Made by a program: the position numbers and the translations under genes. Positions 33,540 to 42,382 of a stretch of 64,000 bases of DNA are shown one piece after another; position 1 is the first letter of the stretch, and each line of letters opens with the position of its first letter. The notes under the pieces were generated by a model. The model searched no databases and had not been told where the DNA came from. It saw only the letters and a list, made by a program, of their open reading frames with translations. The stretch is from Mariniflexile sp. AS56 (lineage in GTDB: Bacteria > Bacteroidota > Bacteroidia > Flavobacteriales > Flavobacteriaceae). Location: contig NZ_JAUPED010000009.1 in the NCBI RefSeq assembly GCF_030552475.1, positions 172,212 through 236,211 of the forward strand, written 5' to 3'.

Positions 33540-34982
33540 TTATTCTAATACCCATGTGTCTTTACTACCACCACCTTGCGAGCTGTTTACTACCAGAGAG
33601 CCTTTTTTAAGTGCGACTCTTGTGAGGCCTCCAGGGCAAATATCAATACCGTCTTTACCAGCTAGGGCAAATGGGCGTAAATCGATACAACGAGGTGATA
33701 ACTGACCATTGATGTAACACGGGGCAGTTGATAGTCTTAATATGGGTTGAGCAATGAAGTTCGCTGGTTTTTTCTTAACGTTGTCTAGATAGTCTTTTAT
33801 TTCCTCATCGCTAGCTTCGTGGCCCATAAGCATACCATATCCACCACTACCATCGGTTTTTTTAATAACCATGTCGCGTATGTTTTTAGTAACATATTCC
33901 AATTCGTCTGGTTTACCTAATTGGTAGGTGTCAATATTCTTTAAAAGCGGTTCTTCATTTAAATAATATTTAATCATATCTGGCACGTAAATGTATATGG
34001 CTTTATCATCTGCAATACCAGTTCCGGGTGCATTTACAATATTTACATTCCCTTTTCTGTAAGCAGCCATGATGCCAGCAACACCTAGAACACTTTTCGC
34101 ATTAAATTCTAGTGGGTCTAAATAATCGTCATCAACACGTCTGTAAATAATATCTACCTGCTTTAAACCATTGGTAGTTTTCATGTAAACAAAGTGGTTT
34201 TTTACTACCAAATCGGTGCCTTCAACTAATTCAATTCCCATTAATCGGGCCAGGGTTGTATGTTCGTAATACGCAGAATTATAAATACCAGGTGTTAGTA
34301 ATACAATATTCGGGTTGGGTAAATCTGAAAGTTCTTTTAGTTTTTTATAAAGCAAGTTTGGGTAGTTTGAAACCGACCTCACATGGCTTTTTGGTAAAAC
34401 ACCAGGGAATAAGCGCTTCGAAATTTCTCTGTTCTCTAGCATATAACTTACGCCAGATGGGGTTCTTAAATTATCTTCAAGCACATAAAATTCACCATCA
34501 TTATTTCGTATTAAATCTACTCCAGAAATATGCACATACACATCGTATGGTACTTTTACCCCTTTCATCTCTCTTAAGAAATTAGGACAAGAGTAAATTA
34601 AATCGGCAGGAATAATGCCGTCCTTAATAATAAACTGCTCGTTATAGATGTCTTTTATAAAAAGGTTTAAGGCTTTAAGACGCTGTTTAATACCTTTTTC
34701 AATTTTATCCCATTCAGGCGCTGTAATAATTCTAGGTACAATATCAAAGGGGAATATTTTTTCAATACCTTCATTGTCATTATAAACCGTAAAGGTGACC
34801 CCTTGGCTCATAAATAGCTGTTTAGAAAGGTCTTCTTTTTTTGTAAGTTTTTCTGGAGATGTGTTTTTTAGATATTCAATAAAACCTTCGTATTGGGCTC
34901 TGAATTTCTTACTATCACAGTACATTTCATCCCATGTACTAGGGAGTTTGTCGTAAGACGAGAAAAGATGATTGTTATTCAT
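33540..34982 (-). CDS. Circularly permuted ATP-grasp type 2 protein
   Basis: At 480 residues this matches the circularly permuted ATP-grasp family paired with alpha-E proteins. Segments seen: FPFDIVPRIITAPEWDKIEKG, KRLKALNLFIKDIY, GVDLIRNNDGEFYVLEDNLRTPSG, KTDGSGGYGMLMG (glycine-rich nucleotide loop), and PFALAGKDGIDICPGGLTRVAL near the end. It probably forms amide bonds between an acid and an amine using ATP, on an unknown substrate. It is the first gene of the three-gene operon, with a -7 box at 35002-35009. Confidence 0.9.
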   Translation of the reverse strand: MNNNHLFSSYDKLPSTWDEMYCDSKKFRAQYEGFIEYLKNTSPEKLTKKEDLSKQLFMSQGVTFTVYNDNEGIEKIFPFDIVPRIITAPEWDKIEKGIKQRLKALNLFIKDIYNEQFIIKDGIIPADLIYSCPNFLREMKGVKVPYDVYVHISGVDLIRNNDGEFYVLEDNLRTPSGVSYMLENREISKRLFPGVLPKSHVRSVSNYPNLLYKKLKELSDLPNPNIVLLTPGIYNSAYYEHTTLARLMGIELVEGTDLVVKNHFVYMKTTNGLKQVDIIYRRVDDDYLDPLEFNAKSVLGVAGIMAAYRKGNVNIVNAPGTGIADDKAIYIYVPDMIKYYLNEEPLLKNIDTYQLGKPDELEYVTKNIRDMVIKKTDGSGGYGMLMGHEASDEEIKDYLDNVKKKPANFIAQPILRLSTAPCYINGQLSPRCIDLRPFALAGKDGIDICPGGLTRVALKKGSLVVNSSQGGGSKDTWVLE

Positions 34983-35001
34983 ATATTAAAAGCTATAGTC
35001 T

Positions 35002-35009
35002 CAAAAGTA
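35002..35009 (-). promoter_or_regulatory. Bacteroidota -7 box (TACTTTTG) for the ATP-grasp operon
   Basis: On the minus strand TACTTTTG lies 20 bases before the ATG at 34982. The rest of the 298-base gap (34983-35280) is AT-rich; I see no clear promoter for the divergent sigma factor gene and no other feature. Confidence 0.55.
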
Positions 35010-35280
35010 ATAAATTGCTGAAAAATTTTTAATGAATTAACGGTTTATGTGAATAAAACACAGGCTTTATTTCAATTTGTTAAAAATAATTCGATATTTT
35101 GATAAGTAACCTGTTTTTTTCTGCTTTAATTATGGGCTAAATAATTTTTGTAAGAAAGCATGTGTTCAAATTAGTGAATTATATTTATTAAAAGAGCAAC
35201 TTCAAGTTATATTTAAGAAAAATATTTAAAACTAGGCAACCATTGGCATAAAATTGGCGTCTTTATAGATAGAAAGCTAA

Positions 35281-35859
35281 ATGAACTCATTTTTGAAAGT
35301 CATACAACTCCATAAAAACGAACCCGTACTAATAAAGCGGGCAGCGAAAGGTCATCGGGACGCACAACATATGTTGTATGAATGGTATGCACCCAAAATG
35401 CTAAGCGTATGCCGGTATTATATTAAAGACGTGCAGCATGCTGAGGAAGCCATGTTGAATGGTTTCTTTAAAGTGTTTTCAAGTTTGAAAAATTTTAGAG
35501 CAGAAGGTAGTTTTGAAGGGTGGATTCGCCGCATTATGGTAAGGGAGTCTATCTCGTTTTTAAGAAGTCAGAAACATATTGAATTTCCTGTTGAAGAAAT
35601 CGATTTTAGAAACGAATGTAACGACCCTATAAATACAGATATAGAGCTCGACCAAATACAACAATTAATTGATGCCTTGCCTGAAGGTTATAAAATGGTA
35701 TTTGTAATGTTTGCGATTGAAGGGTATAAACATCATGAAATAGCGAGCATGCTGAGTATAAGTGAAGGGACGTCGAAATCGCAATTATTTAAAGCGCGCA
35801 AAATGCTTCAGGAGCGATTACAAGAATTGGATAAAAAAACAAGTTATGGAATCAAATAA
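35281..35859 (+). CDS. ECF-type RNA polymerase sigma factor
   Basis: A 192-residue sigma-70 family factor with region 2 (DAQHMLYEWYAPKMLSVCRY, AEEAMLNGFFKVFSSL, FEGWIRRIMVRESI) and region 4 (LPEGYKMVFVMFAIEGY, HEIASMLSISEGTSKSQLFK). It lacks region 3, as ECF factors do. The following gene encodes a protein with one membrane helix and overlaps this one by 14 bases, which points to a sigma/anti-sigma pair. The regulon is unknown, but the adjacent beta-barrel gene at 36671 is a likely target or partner. Confidence 0.9.
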   Translation: MNSFLKVIQLHKNEPVLIKRAAKGHRDAQHMLYEWYAPKMLSVCRYYIKDVQHAEEAMLNGFFKVFSSLKNFRAEGSFEGWIRRIMVRESISFLRSQKHIEFPVEEIDFRNECNDPINTDIELDQIQQLIDALPEGYKMVFVMFAIEGYKHHEIASMLSISEGTSKSQLFKARKMLQERLQELDKKTSYGIK

Positions 35860-36589
35860 ATTTGATCACAGTATAAAAGAGAAGCTGGAAGGTAGAAATT
35901 TACAGCCATCAAATAAGGGGTGGGAGCAACTTTCAGGTCGTTTAGAAAAGGAAGACAAGAAGCAAACGTTCAAAGCGGCTTGGTGGTTGGGTATCGCAGC
36001 GAGTGTTGTGGGTATTTTGTTTGTAGCATTTCAATTTTATAAAACGGAAGTAGTATCACCTATTATAGTAGATGTCCCAACCGAGATTTCAAACAAGGAA
36101 ACTATCCAGGCGGTTGTAGATACAAAAGAGACGCCAAAAGAGGCTGTTAAGGAGATTCAATTGAAGGAGAGTTTAATTAAACCGACTTTAGAAGAAATTA
36201 AAAGTACTCAGGTTAAAGAAAGTCCAGTAGTGGTTGTCGGAACTAACACAGCTGTAAACCCTAAAGAAATAATCAAACCTGTGGAGATCGTAAAAGAAGT
36301 TTTGTCCTTTGAAGAACAAAAAATACAAGATGTGGTTGCAACCGTGCAAGGTTTGAGAGACCAGAGCTTAGTGGTGACCGATGCTGTTATCGATGACTTA
36401 TTACAAAAAGCCCAAAAACAAATTCGAGTAAACCGCATGTATAATGCGAGCACAAGTGTTGTGGATGCCAACTCACTTCTTCAGGAAGTGGAAGCCGAAT
36501 TAGACCAGTCCTTTAGAAGTAAAGTGTTTGAAGCGATAAAAGCAAGTTACGGAACAGTGAAAACGGCGGTGGCACAGCGAAACGATTAA
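35846..36589 (+). CDS. Single-pass membrane protein, probable anti-sigma factor
   Basis: The 247-residue product has a cytoplasmic N-terminal segment of about 45 residues (FDHSIKEKLEGRNLQPSNKG, WEQLSGRLE), a membrane helix (WWLGIAASVVGILFVAFQF, about residues 50-68) and a long periplasmic part rich in Glu, Lys, Val and Thr. That part ends in a helical domain (QKQIRVNRMYNASTSVVDAN). The N-terminal WEQLSGRLE motif before the helix is common in Bacteroidota proteins encoded after ECF factors. ATG 35846 overlaps the sigma gene by 14 bases. The anti-sigma role is inferred from position and topology; no zinc motif is present. Confidence 0.72.
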   Translation: MESNKFDHSIKEKLEGRNLQPSNKGWEQLSGRLEKEDKKQTFKAAWWLGIAASVVGILFVAFQFYKTEVVSPIIVDVPTEISNKETIQAVVDTKETPKEAVKEIQLKESLIKPTLEEIKSTQVKESPVVVVGTNTAVNPKEIIKPVEIVKEVLSFEEQKIQDVVATVQGLRDQSLVVTDAVIDDLLQKAQKQIRVNRMYNASTSVVDANSLLQEVEAELDQSFRSKVFEAIKASYGTVKTAVAQRND

Positions 36590-36670
36590 TACTCGTATCA
36601 AATCCTGATTCTAGAAAAACAGTAATATCAAATAAAAATTCATCAATCAAAATCAAAAAAACGAACAGTT

Positions 36671-37762
36671 ATGCAAACAATTACTAAGTATGTAGCGCTC
36701 TTGCTACTAAGTTTAAGCGTGCAATTCATCGCTGCACAAGACACGATCTCAAAACCTAATCAGGATGGTAAACTAGAAACATTTCAAAAAGCAAAAGACC
36801 AAATTGTAAATGAAGAACGGGCACTTTTGAAAAAGGAAGTAGAAGCTATTAATAAGCAGGTTGAAAATGGCGAAATTTCAAATGAAGAAGCCGACATGTT
36901 AAAAAAGGAAGCTGCCAAAAAACATGCTTTAAATATTGAAAACCGAATGGCGATTATCGATAATAAAATTGCTCTTTCTGAACGCAATGAAACTGGTTAT
37001 GAATTTGTAGGTGAGCGCGGTATAAATGGCATTATAAGAATAGGAACGGGCGACGATACCAACGAAAGTTTTATTTTTATAGGTGATAAGGGTAACGATA
37101 CCCCTAAAAACTTAAAATATGACAGGCGTACTTCAAGCGATTTTGTACTAGCCTTTGGTTTAAATAATGCACTTGTTGAAGGTGAAAAACTAGACGATTC
37201 TCCTTATAAATTTGGAGGTTCCCGTTTTTTCGAAATAGGGTGGGCATGGAAAACCCGCGTTTTTAAAGAGTCTAATTTTATGAGAATTAAATATGGGTAT
37301 TCCTTCCAAATGAATGGCTTAAAACCAGTGGATAATCAATATTTTGTACAACAAGGTGATGAAACGGTTTTGGAAACATTTCCATCCGATTTGAAAAAAG
37401 CAAAACTAACGGTGAGCAATTTAGTATTTCCTGTGCATTTTGAGTTTGGCCCATCAAAAAAAGTAGAAAAAGACACGTATTTTAGGTATTCAACCACGAA
37501 TCAATTTAAAATAGGATTTGGTGGTTATGGCGGATTTAATATAGGAACGCGTCAAAAATTAAAATACGACTTAGATGGTGATGCCAAAAAAGAGAAGCAA
37601 AAACAAAGCTTTAATACCAGTAACCTGGTGTATGGTTTAAGCGGTTACATTGCTTTCGATCAAGTGGCACTGTATGTGAAGTATGATCTCTCACCTATTT
37701 TTAAAGATCAAGCGATTAAGCAAAATAATATATCTATTGGATTGCGGTTTGATATGGATTAA
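36671..37762 (+). CDS. Outer-membrane beta-barrel protein with periplasmic coiled coil
   Basis: A 363-residue exported protein (MQTITKYVALLLLSLSVQF then IAAQD). Residues about 25-105 are strongly charged and helical (KKEVEAINKQVENGEISNEE, DMLKKEAAKKHALNIENRM), likely a coiled coil in the periplasm. The remainder has alternating strands and turn-rich spacing (GGSRFFEIGWAWKTRVF, FRYSTTNQFKIGFGGYGGF) and ends in a strand with a hydrophobic, charged finish (NISIGLRFDMD), fitting a barrel of roughly eight to ten strands. It is third in a set with an ECF factor and a probable anti-sigma. I do not recognise a specific family. Confidence 0.72.
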   Translation: MQTITKYVALLLLSLSVQFIAAQDTISKPNQDGKLETFQKAKDQIVNEERALLKKEVEAINKQVENGEISNEEADMLKKEAAKKHALNIENRMAIIDNKIALSERNETGYEFVGERGINGIIRIGTGDDTNESFIFIGDKGNDTPKNLKYDRRTSSDFVLAFGLNNALVEGEKLDDSPYKFGGSRFFEIGWAWKTRVFKESNFMRIKYGYSFQMNGLKPVDNQYFVQQGDETVLETFPSDLKKAKLTVSNLVFPVHFEFGPSKKVEKDTYFRYSTTNQFKIGFGGYGGFNIGTRQKLKYDLDGDAKKEKQKQSFNTSNLVYGLSGYIAFDQVALYVKYDLSPIFKDQAIKQNNISIGLRFDMD

Positions 37763-37772
37763 ATGAAACATC

Positions 37773-37798
37773 AAAAAGCTTCCAAACGGAAGCTTTTT
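37773..37798 (+). terminator. Intrinsic terminator after the beta-barrel gene
   Basis: AAAAAGCTTCC (37773-37783) pairs with GGAAGCTTTTT (37788-37798) around an AAAC loop. The T run lies inside the stem's end. The bases from 37799 to 37953 hold nothing else that I can identify. Confidence 0.85.
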
Positions 37799-37953
37799 AA
37801 TTTGCCTGTTTAACTAAGGTTCTGTATTTGAAGAGAAGTGTTAAATACTCGTTTTTGTAACACTGAATCAGGTTTCAATTTTTTTGGTCTTTGCAAATAA
37901 ATACAATTTAAAACTTATTGTTGTTTTATGTGTTCTTTTGTGCTTCCTTGTAA

Positions 37954-38118
37954 CTATTCTTTTTTATCAATAGTCCTATCATTGTTAGGAGCGGGAGGAG
38001 TGGGTGTGTATACGAAATCTGGAACGTCACTCTTGATTATAGGTTCAGAATTAGGTCTTTCAGTAATTCTTCTTCCTTGGCCTTCATTTAGGGGGGCTTT
38101 GTTTGTTTTGTCTGGCAT
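37954..38118 (-). CDS. Proline-rich 54-residue protein paired with the two-TM protein
   Basis: A short frame (ATG 38118, TAG 37956-37954) begins ten bases after the stop of the upstream two-TM gene on the same strand. The product is hydrophilic and probably disordered: it starts MPDKTNKAPLNEGQGRRITE and continues with PNSEP, DVPDF and TPTPPAP before a charged end (DRTIDKKE). It has no signal peptide or membrane segment. The tight spacing, the protein-like composition and the lack of any other gene here support a real gene co-expressed with its neighbour. A plus-strand frame over the same bases (37928-38194) is probably spurious. The function is unknown; a regulatory or inhibitory partner of the membrane protein is a guess. 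Confidence 0.6.
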   Translation of the reverse strand: MPDKTNKAPLNEGQGRRITERPNSEPIIKSDVPDFVYTPTPPAPNNDRTIDKKE

Positions 38119-38128
38119 ATCGGTATAT

Positions 38129-38635
38129 TTAATTGTTAATATTTATGTCAATTCCGTAATTGTTTTTAAGATAAATTTTCATCTTAAAATTTGATTTATT
38201 TATGATATTATTTCCTACTTCAAACAGTATGTCATCATTGAAGTTTAATATTTCTGCGATTTCTTTTCTATATTCAAAATAGGCGTCAGCCGATTGCTCA
38301 CTTGTAATTAATCCATTTTGGATTTTGTGCCATAACCGTTCAAATTCAATATTTAATACATCAATTTTTAGGCATTTTGAGTTCAATTCTTTAACATACT
38401 TATAATATGGAAAATACGGTTTTATGACCGTGATTACTTGAGATAGAGCAATAATTCCTCCCCAAATCAATGGGTTGCTGTCCCAAATTGCCCAGGCAGC
38501 AATACTTCCTGAAGATGCTATGGCTAAAAAAATATTAATATTTCTATCCCATTTTTGAAATTTACCCATCAAAAAGTTTAGACAATATCCTTTAAATCTT
38601 AGATTACACAATTCAGCCCAAATTTGATTTCTCAT
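38129..38635 (-). CDS. Two-TM SLATT-like membrane protein
   Basis: A 168-residue protein with a short basic N terminus (FQKWDRNINI), two membrane helices (about 33-52, FLAIASSGSIAAWAIW; about 55-75, PLIWGGIIALSQVITVI) and a helical cytoplasmic tail with heptad-like spacing (YKYVKELNSKCLKIDVLNIE). This is the layout of SLATT-type 2TM effectors known from predicted nucleotide-signalling conflict systems, but I can only judge topology, not family membership. It is followed by a 54-residue proline-rich gene. AT content is higher than in the flanks (dnaG, the beta-barrel gene), compatible with recent arrival. Confidence 0.65.
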   Translation of the reverse strand: MRNQIWAELCNLRFKGYCLNFLMGKFQKWDRNINIFLAIASSGSIAAWAIWDSNPLIWGGIIALSQVITVIKPYFPYYKYVKELNSKCLKIDVLNIEFERLWHKIQNGLITSEQSADAYFEYRKEIAEILNFNDDILFEVGNNIINKSNFKMKIYLKNNYGIDININN

Positions 38636-38813
38636 CTCTCATTCATTTATGAATTACAATGCTATGACGAAGTTCTGTTTTTAATGAACTTTATCAGTTG
38701 CAACACGAAGTTAGTTCTTTTTTCTCACAAATTCAACCACCCAAAATAAATCTATATTACAAAAATCGATAGTTTATAATTACCTTTACAGTCTAATTAT
38801 AATTCCCTTTTAA

Positions 38814-40772
38814 TTGATATCACCAGCATCCATAGATTTAGTTTTTGAAACTGCTCGCGTAGAGGAGGTTATTGGCGATTTTGTTCAACTGAAAAAATCG
38901 GGTAGTAACTTTAAAGGCTTAAGCCCCTTTAGCGAAGAGCGTTCCCCGAGTTTTATGGTGTCTCCGGTGAAACAGATATGGAAAGATTTTTCAACAGGTA
39001 AAGGTGGTACGGCGGTTTCATTTTTAATGGAACACGAACATTTTACCTATCCGGAAGCTATAAAATACTTGGCTAAAAAGTATAATATTGAAATTGACGA
39101 AACCGAACAAAGTAACGAGCAAAAAGAAAAGGCGAGTGAGCGTGAAAGCTTGTATTTGGTAAGTGAATTTGCAAACACGTATTTTCAAAAAATACTGCAT
39201 AAAACAGATCAAGGGAAATCGATTGGTTTAAGCTATTTTAAAGAACGTGGTTTTACAGAAGAAACTATTAAGAAATTCGATTTAGGGTATTCACTTGATG
39301 AGTGGCAAGCGTTTACAGACGAAGCTCTAAAACAAGGTTATAACATCGATTTTTTAGAAAAAACGGGGCTAACCATCGTTAAAGATCAAAAACGTTTCGA
39401 CAGGTTTAAAGGGCGCGTTATGTTTCCTATAAAAAGTATGAGCGGGCGTGTTTTGGGTTACGGTGGGCGTATTTTAACTAGCGACAAAAAAGCAGCGAAA
39501 TATGTAAACTCTCCCGAAAGTGATATTTACCATAAAAGTAATGTGTTGTATGGTATTCATCATGCCAAACAAAGTATTGCTAAAGAAGATAATTGCTTTT
39601 TGGTTGAGGGATATACCGATGTGATTCAGTTTCACCAAACGGGTGTTACCAATGTGGTGTCCTCTTCGGGTACCGCGTTAACTTCAGAGCAAATTCGATT
39701 AATAAATAGGCTTACTAAAAACATTACGGTGCTTTTTGATGGCGATGCTGCAGGTATGCGTGCCTCTTTAAGAGGTATCGATTTAATTCTGGAGCAAGGC
39801 ATGAACGTAAAAGTATGTACGTTTCCGGAAGGTGAAGATCCTGATAGTTTTGCACGCCAAAACACTTTGGAAGAATTGGGCGCTTATTTAGCAGATAATG
39901 CTAAAGATTTTATTCAGTTTAAAGCATCTGTTTTATTTGAAGAATCTAAAAACGACCCGATTAAAAAGGCAGATACGGTTCGTGATATTGTAAACAGCAT
40001 TTCGAAAATTCCAGATCGTATTAAAAAGGAAATCTATATTCAGGAATGTGCCCGAATTATGGATATTAGCGAGGAAGTACTTTTTAGTACCCTGGCTCAA
40101 ATGAATAAAAAGGAGTCTCAAGAAGAAAATAACCAGTATAAAACAGAGCAAAAAGCGTTTGAAGTTATTAAGCATAAACAGCCTGTAGAAAAGGTAGATG
40201 TGCTGTATCTGTTAGAACGTAAAATTATTGAATTGTTATTGCTTTATGGTGATAGAACAGAAGATTTTGAAGATTTGGTTTTCAAAGAAAATGCGAAAGG
40301 TGAATTGGAGTTAGAACCAGTTATTCATCAAGCAAAAGTGTTTGAAAAAGTGTTTTTAGACCTTCAAGATGATGAAATGCAATTTACAAATCCACAATTT
40401 AAAACCTTGTACTATAGTATTATTGATACCTTAAACCAAAAACCAGAGTTTGAGCTTAAGAACTATATAAATTCTGTAGATGCAGAAATGGGAACGGAAA
40501 TCACTCATATTTTAATGGAAGATGAACGTTACGTGCTAGATGATTGGAACCGTATGGATATTTTTCCGAAAGTAAAAACAGATAGTGTAGCCCAATTAGT
40601 AAGTGAAACTATATTGAGTCTTCGTTGTTTTTTAATAGACCAAAAGGTGAAAGAGTTTCAACAGGAAACCTTACAAAACAAAATAGACACGAATAGAAAT
40701 ATACTTGAAGAAGTAAAAGACTATTCGGGTCTAAAAATGTTGTTGTCTAGAAAACTTAACCGTGTTCTATGA
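38814..40772 (+). CDS. dnaG: DNA primase, lacking the N-terminal zinc ligands
   Basis: A 652-residue primase that makes RNA primers at the replication fork. The catalytic TOPRIM part is intact: KGRVMFPIKSMSGRVLGYGG, FLVEGYTDVIQFHQTG and ITVLFDGDAAGMRASLRGID hold the acidic residues. In the N-terminal CHC2 domain, however, the four zinc ligands of ordinary primases are replaced: GLSPFSEERSPSF has Ser37 and Ser40 where Cys and His are expected, and WKDFSTGKGG has Asp58 and Thr61 for the last two Cys. The fold around them is well kept. The start is TTG 38814, followed directly by the conserved N terminus (ISPASIDLVFETARVEEVI). Its end overlaps the convergent regulator gene by six bases. Confidence 0.95.
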   Translation: MISPASIDLVFETARVEEVIGDFVQLKKSGSNFKGLSPFSEERSPSFMVSPVKQIWKDFSTGKGGTAVSFLMEHEHFTYPEAIKYLAKKYNIEIDETEQSNEQKEKASERESLYLVSEFANTYFQKILHKTDQGKSIGLSYFKERGFTEETIKKFDLGYSLDEWQAFTDEALKQGYNIDFLEKTGLTIVKDQKRFDRFKGRVMFPIKSMSGRVLGYGGRILTSDKKAAKYVNSPESDIYHKSNVLYGIHHAKQSIAKEDNCFLVEGYTDVIQFHQTGVTNVVSSSGTALTSEQIRLINRLTKNITVLFDGDAAGMRASLRGIDLILEQGMNVKVCTFPEGEDPDSFARQNTLEELGAYLADNAKDFIQFKASVLFEESKNDPIKKADTVRDIVNSISKIPDRIKKEIYIQECARIMDISEEVLFSTLAQMNKKESQEENNQYKTEQKAFEVIKHKQPVEKVDVLYLLERKIIELLLLYGDRTEDFEDLVFKENAKGELELEPVIHQAKVFEKVFLDLQDDEMQFTNPQFKTLYYSIIDTLNQKPEFELKNYINSVDAEMGTEITHILMEDERYVLDDWNRMDIFPKVKTDSVAQLVSETILSLRCFLIDQKVKEFQQETLQNKIDTNRNILEEVKDYSGLKMLLSRKLNRVL

Positions 40773-41399
40773 CAAGGTTTCGTTAAGTTTTGCTTGATTA
40801 ACTAAATCAACTAGATTAGTAACTTTCAATTTACGCATTAAACGTGCTTTGTAAGTACTAACAGTTTTTTCGTTAATATCTAATTCTTTAGAAATTTCTT
40901 TGTTTTTTCTACCAATAGTAAGAAGCTTTAAAACTTCTGCTTCTCTAGTTGATAGTTTTTTGTAGAAAGAACCTCCCTTATTAACTCTGTTTCCAAAAGC
41001 TAATTGTTGCGTTAAGTCGTTACTTAAATAAATACCGCCATCGTTTACTTTTAGTATCGCTTCGTTAATGGTAATAACGTTAACCGATTTGTGAATGTAA
41101 CCATGCGCACCAGCTTTGATGGCATTTACGGCATACACCTCTTCAGGTTGTCCACTAAAAATAATTGTTTTGATGTCCGGATAGTCATTTTTTAAATAAC
41201 GTAAAACTGTTAAACCATTAAGCTTTGGGAGATCAGCTTCGGTTAAAATAATGTCTACTGGATTTGTTTTGATGTACTCTAAAATGGCGTCGCCATTGTC
41301 TACACTTGCAACAATTTTAATGTCGGAAGATGCCGAAAAAAGTACCTCAAGCCCTTTCCTAGTGATAGGGTGATTGTCTGCTATTAATAAATTTATCAT
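40767..41399 (-). CDS. NarL/FixJ-type response regulator with Glu at the phospho-acceptor site
   Basis: A 210-residue protein with a receiver domain (residues 1 to about 120) and a LuxR-type HTH (STREAEVLKLLTIGRKNKEI, DINEKTVSTYKARLMRKL). In the receiver, the segment VDIILTEADLPKLNGL aligns its Glu54 with the Asp that normally accepts phosphate; Asp8, the Ser of IIFSGQP and Lys of GYIHKSV keep the other active-site positions. Glu at this site often mimics the phosphorylated state, so the protein may be always active or controlled in another way. No kinase gene is next to it. It converges on dnaG and lies upstream of nadE's 3' end. The regulated genes are unknown. Confidence 0.9.
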   Translation of the reverse strand: MINLLIADNHPITRKGLEVLFSASSDIKIVASVDNGDAILEYIKTNPVDIILTEADLPKLNGLTVLRYLKNDYPDIKTIIFSGQPEEVYAVNAIKAGAHGYIHKSVNVITINEAILKVNDGGIYLSNDLTQQLAFGNRVNKGGSFYKKLSTREAEVLKLLTIGRKNKEISKELDINEKTVSTYKARLMRKLKVTNLVDLVNQAKLNETLS

Positions 41400-41501
41400 A
41401 ATATTTCAAGCCTATTTTTTAAATGTTGGATTGAGAGAAATATATAATTGAGAGAATAGGCTTTCCGCAAAAGTAGTAAACTTTTAAACAATGTGCAAAA
41501 T

Positions 41502-42290
41502 TTATGCGATATTGTTAGGGATTTCGCATACAGGTATAGGAATCATCTTATGTTTATTGGAATTGTTCAACCGTTTATAGATTTTAAATGCCGTTTGTTC
41601 TCTTCCAGAAAAGTCAGTTTCCGTTTTTCCGGCCTCATCCATTTTCATTGCCCACTCTAATTCGGGGTAAGATGCACCTATTTGATCTTCATCACTTCGC
41701 GTATCTCCAAACAATCCATCACTTGGTGCAGCTGTCATTATAGATTCTGGAACGTTTAGAAAAGTGCCTAATTCATAAACTTGAGTTTTAAGCAAATCGG
41801 CAATAGGACTTAAGTCTACACCACCATCACCATATTTGGTATAAAAGCCCACTCCAAAATCTTCTACCTTATTTCCAGTACCGGCAACTAATAGTTTGTA
41901 AAGGCCTGCATAATAGTAAAGAGTCGTCATACGTAAACGGGCACGGGTATTGGCTAATGCCATATCAACCGTTGCTTGGTCGCCATCAAAAAATACTTCA
42001 TTTTTGAAAGATTCAAAAACAGGGGTTAAATCGGTTCTTGTATCGCTAACATTTTCAAAGCGTTCTTTTAATTGTTTAATATGTTCATGTGCTCTGGTTA
42101 CATGACTTTCAGCCTGGTGAATAGGCATTTCAATACATAACACATTTAAGCCTGTTTTGGCACATAATGTAGATGTGACTGCGGAATCTATACCTCCAGA
42201 GATACCAATTACAAAACCGTTAACTCCGGCCTTGGTTGCGTAATCTCTTAACCAATCAACTATATAATTTACAACTTTTTCTGTATGCAT
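41502..42290 (-). CDS. nadE: NAD synthetase, ammonia-dependent
   Basis: The 262-residue enzyme amidates nicotinate adenine dinucleotide to NAD. It has the PP-loop GFVIGISGGIDSAVT and the conserved TTLYYYAGLYKLLVAGTGNKVEDFGVG region (described in part) with GVDLSPIADLLKTQVYELG and PSDGLFGDTRSDEDQIG. The absence of a glutaminase domain makes it the ammonia-dependent type. ATG 42290 gives a normal N terminus (MHTEKVVNYIVDWLRDY); the frame from 42347 would extend it without support. It diverges from gldB. Confidence 0.94.
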   Translation of the reverse strand: MHTEKVVNYIVDWLRDYATKAGVNGFVIGISGGIDSAVTSTLCAKTGLNVLCIEMPIHQAESHVTRAHEHIKQLKERFENVSDTRTDLTPVFESFKNEVFFDGDQATVDMALANTRARLRMTTLYYYAGLYKLLVAGTGNKVEDFGVGFYTKYGDGGVDLSPIADLLKTQVYELGTFLNVPESIMTAAPSDGLFGDTRSDEDQIGASYPELEWAMKMDEAGKTETDFSGREQTAFKIYKRLNNSNKHKMIPIPVCEIPNNIA

Positions 42291-42317
42291 TTTAAATGAA
42301 TTTAATTCCGATAATTG

Positions 42318-42325
42318 TACCTTTG
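42318..42325 (+). promoter_or_regulatory. Bacteroidota -7 box (TACCTTTG) for gldBC
   Basis: TACCTTTG matches TAnnTTTG in the divergent gap between nadE and gldB. It would give a leader of about 50 bases for gldB. Confidence 0.55.
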
Positions 42326-42382
42326 CAAACAAAAATAAACGAAACACTTTATTAATAAAAATTTCTGACGGTTAAGTTTCAT

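Noticed and set aside
37928..38194. An 88-residue plus-strand frame with hydrophobic stretches
   Set aside because: It overlaps the reverse-strand 54-residue gene and the end of the two-TM gene, has low-complexity hydrophobic content and no support; the reverse-strand pair explains the region better.
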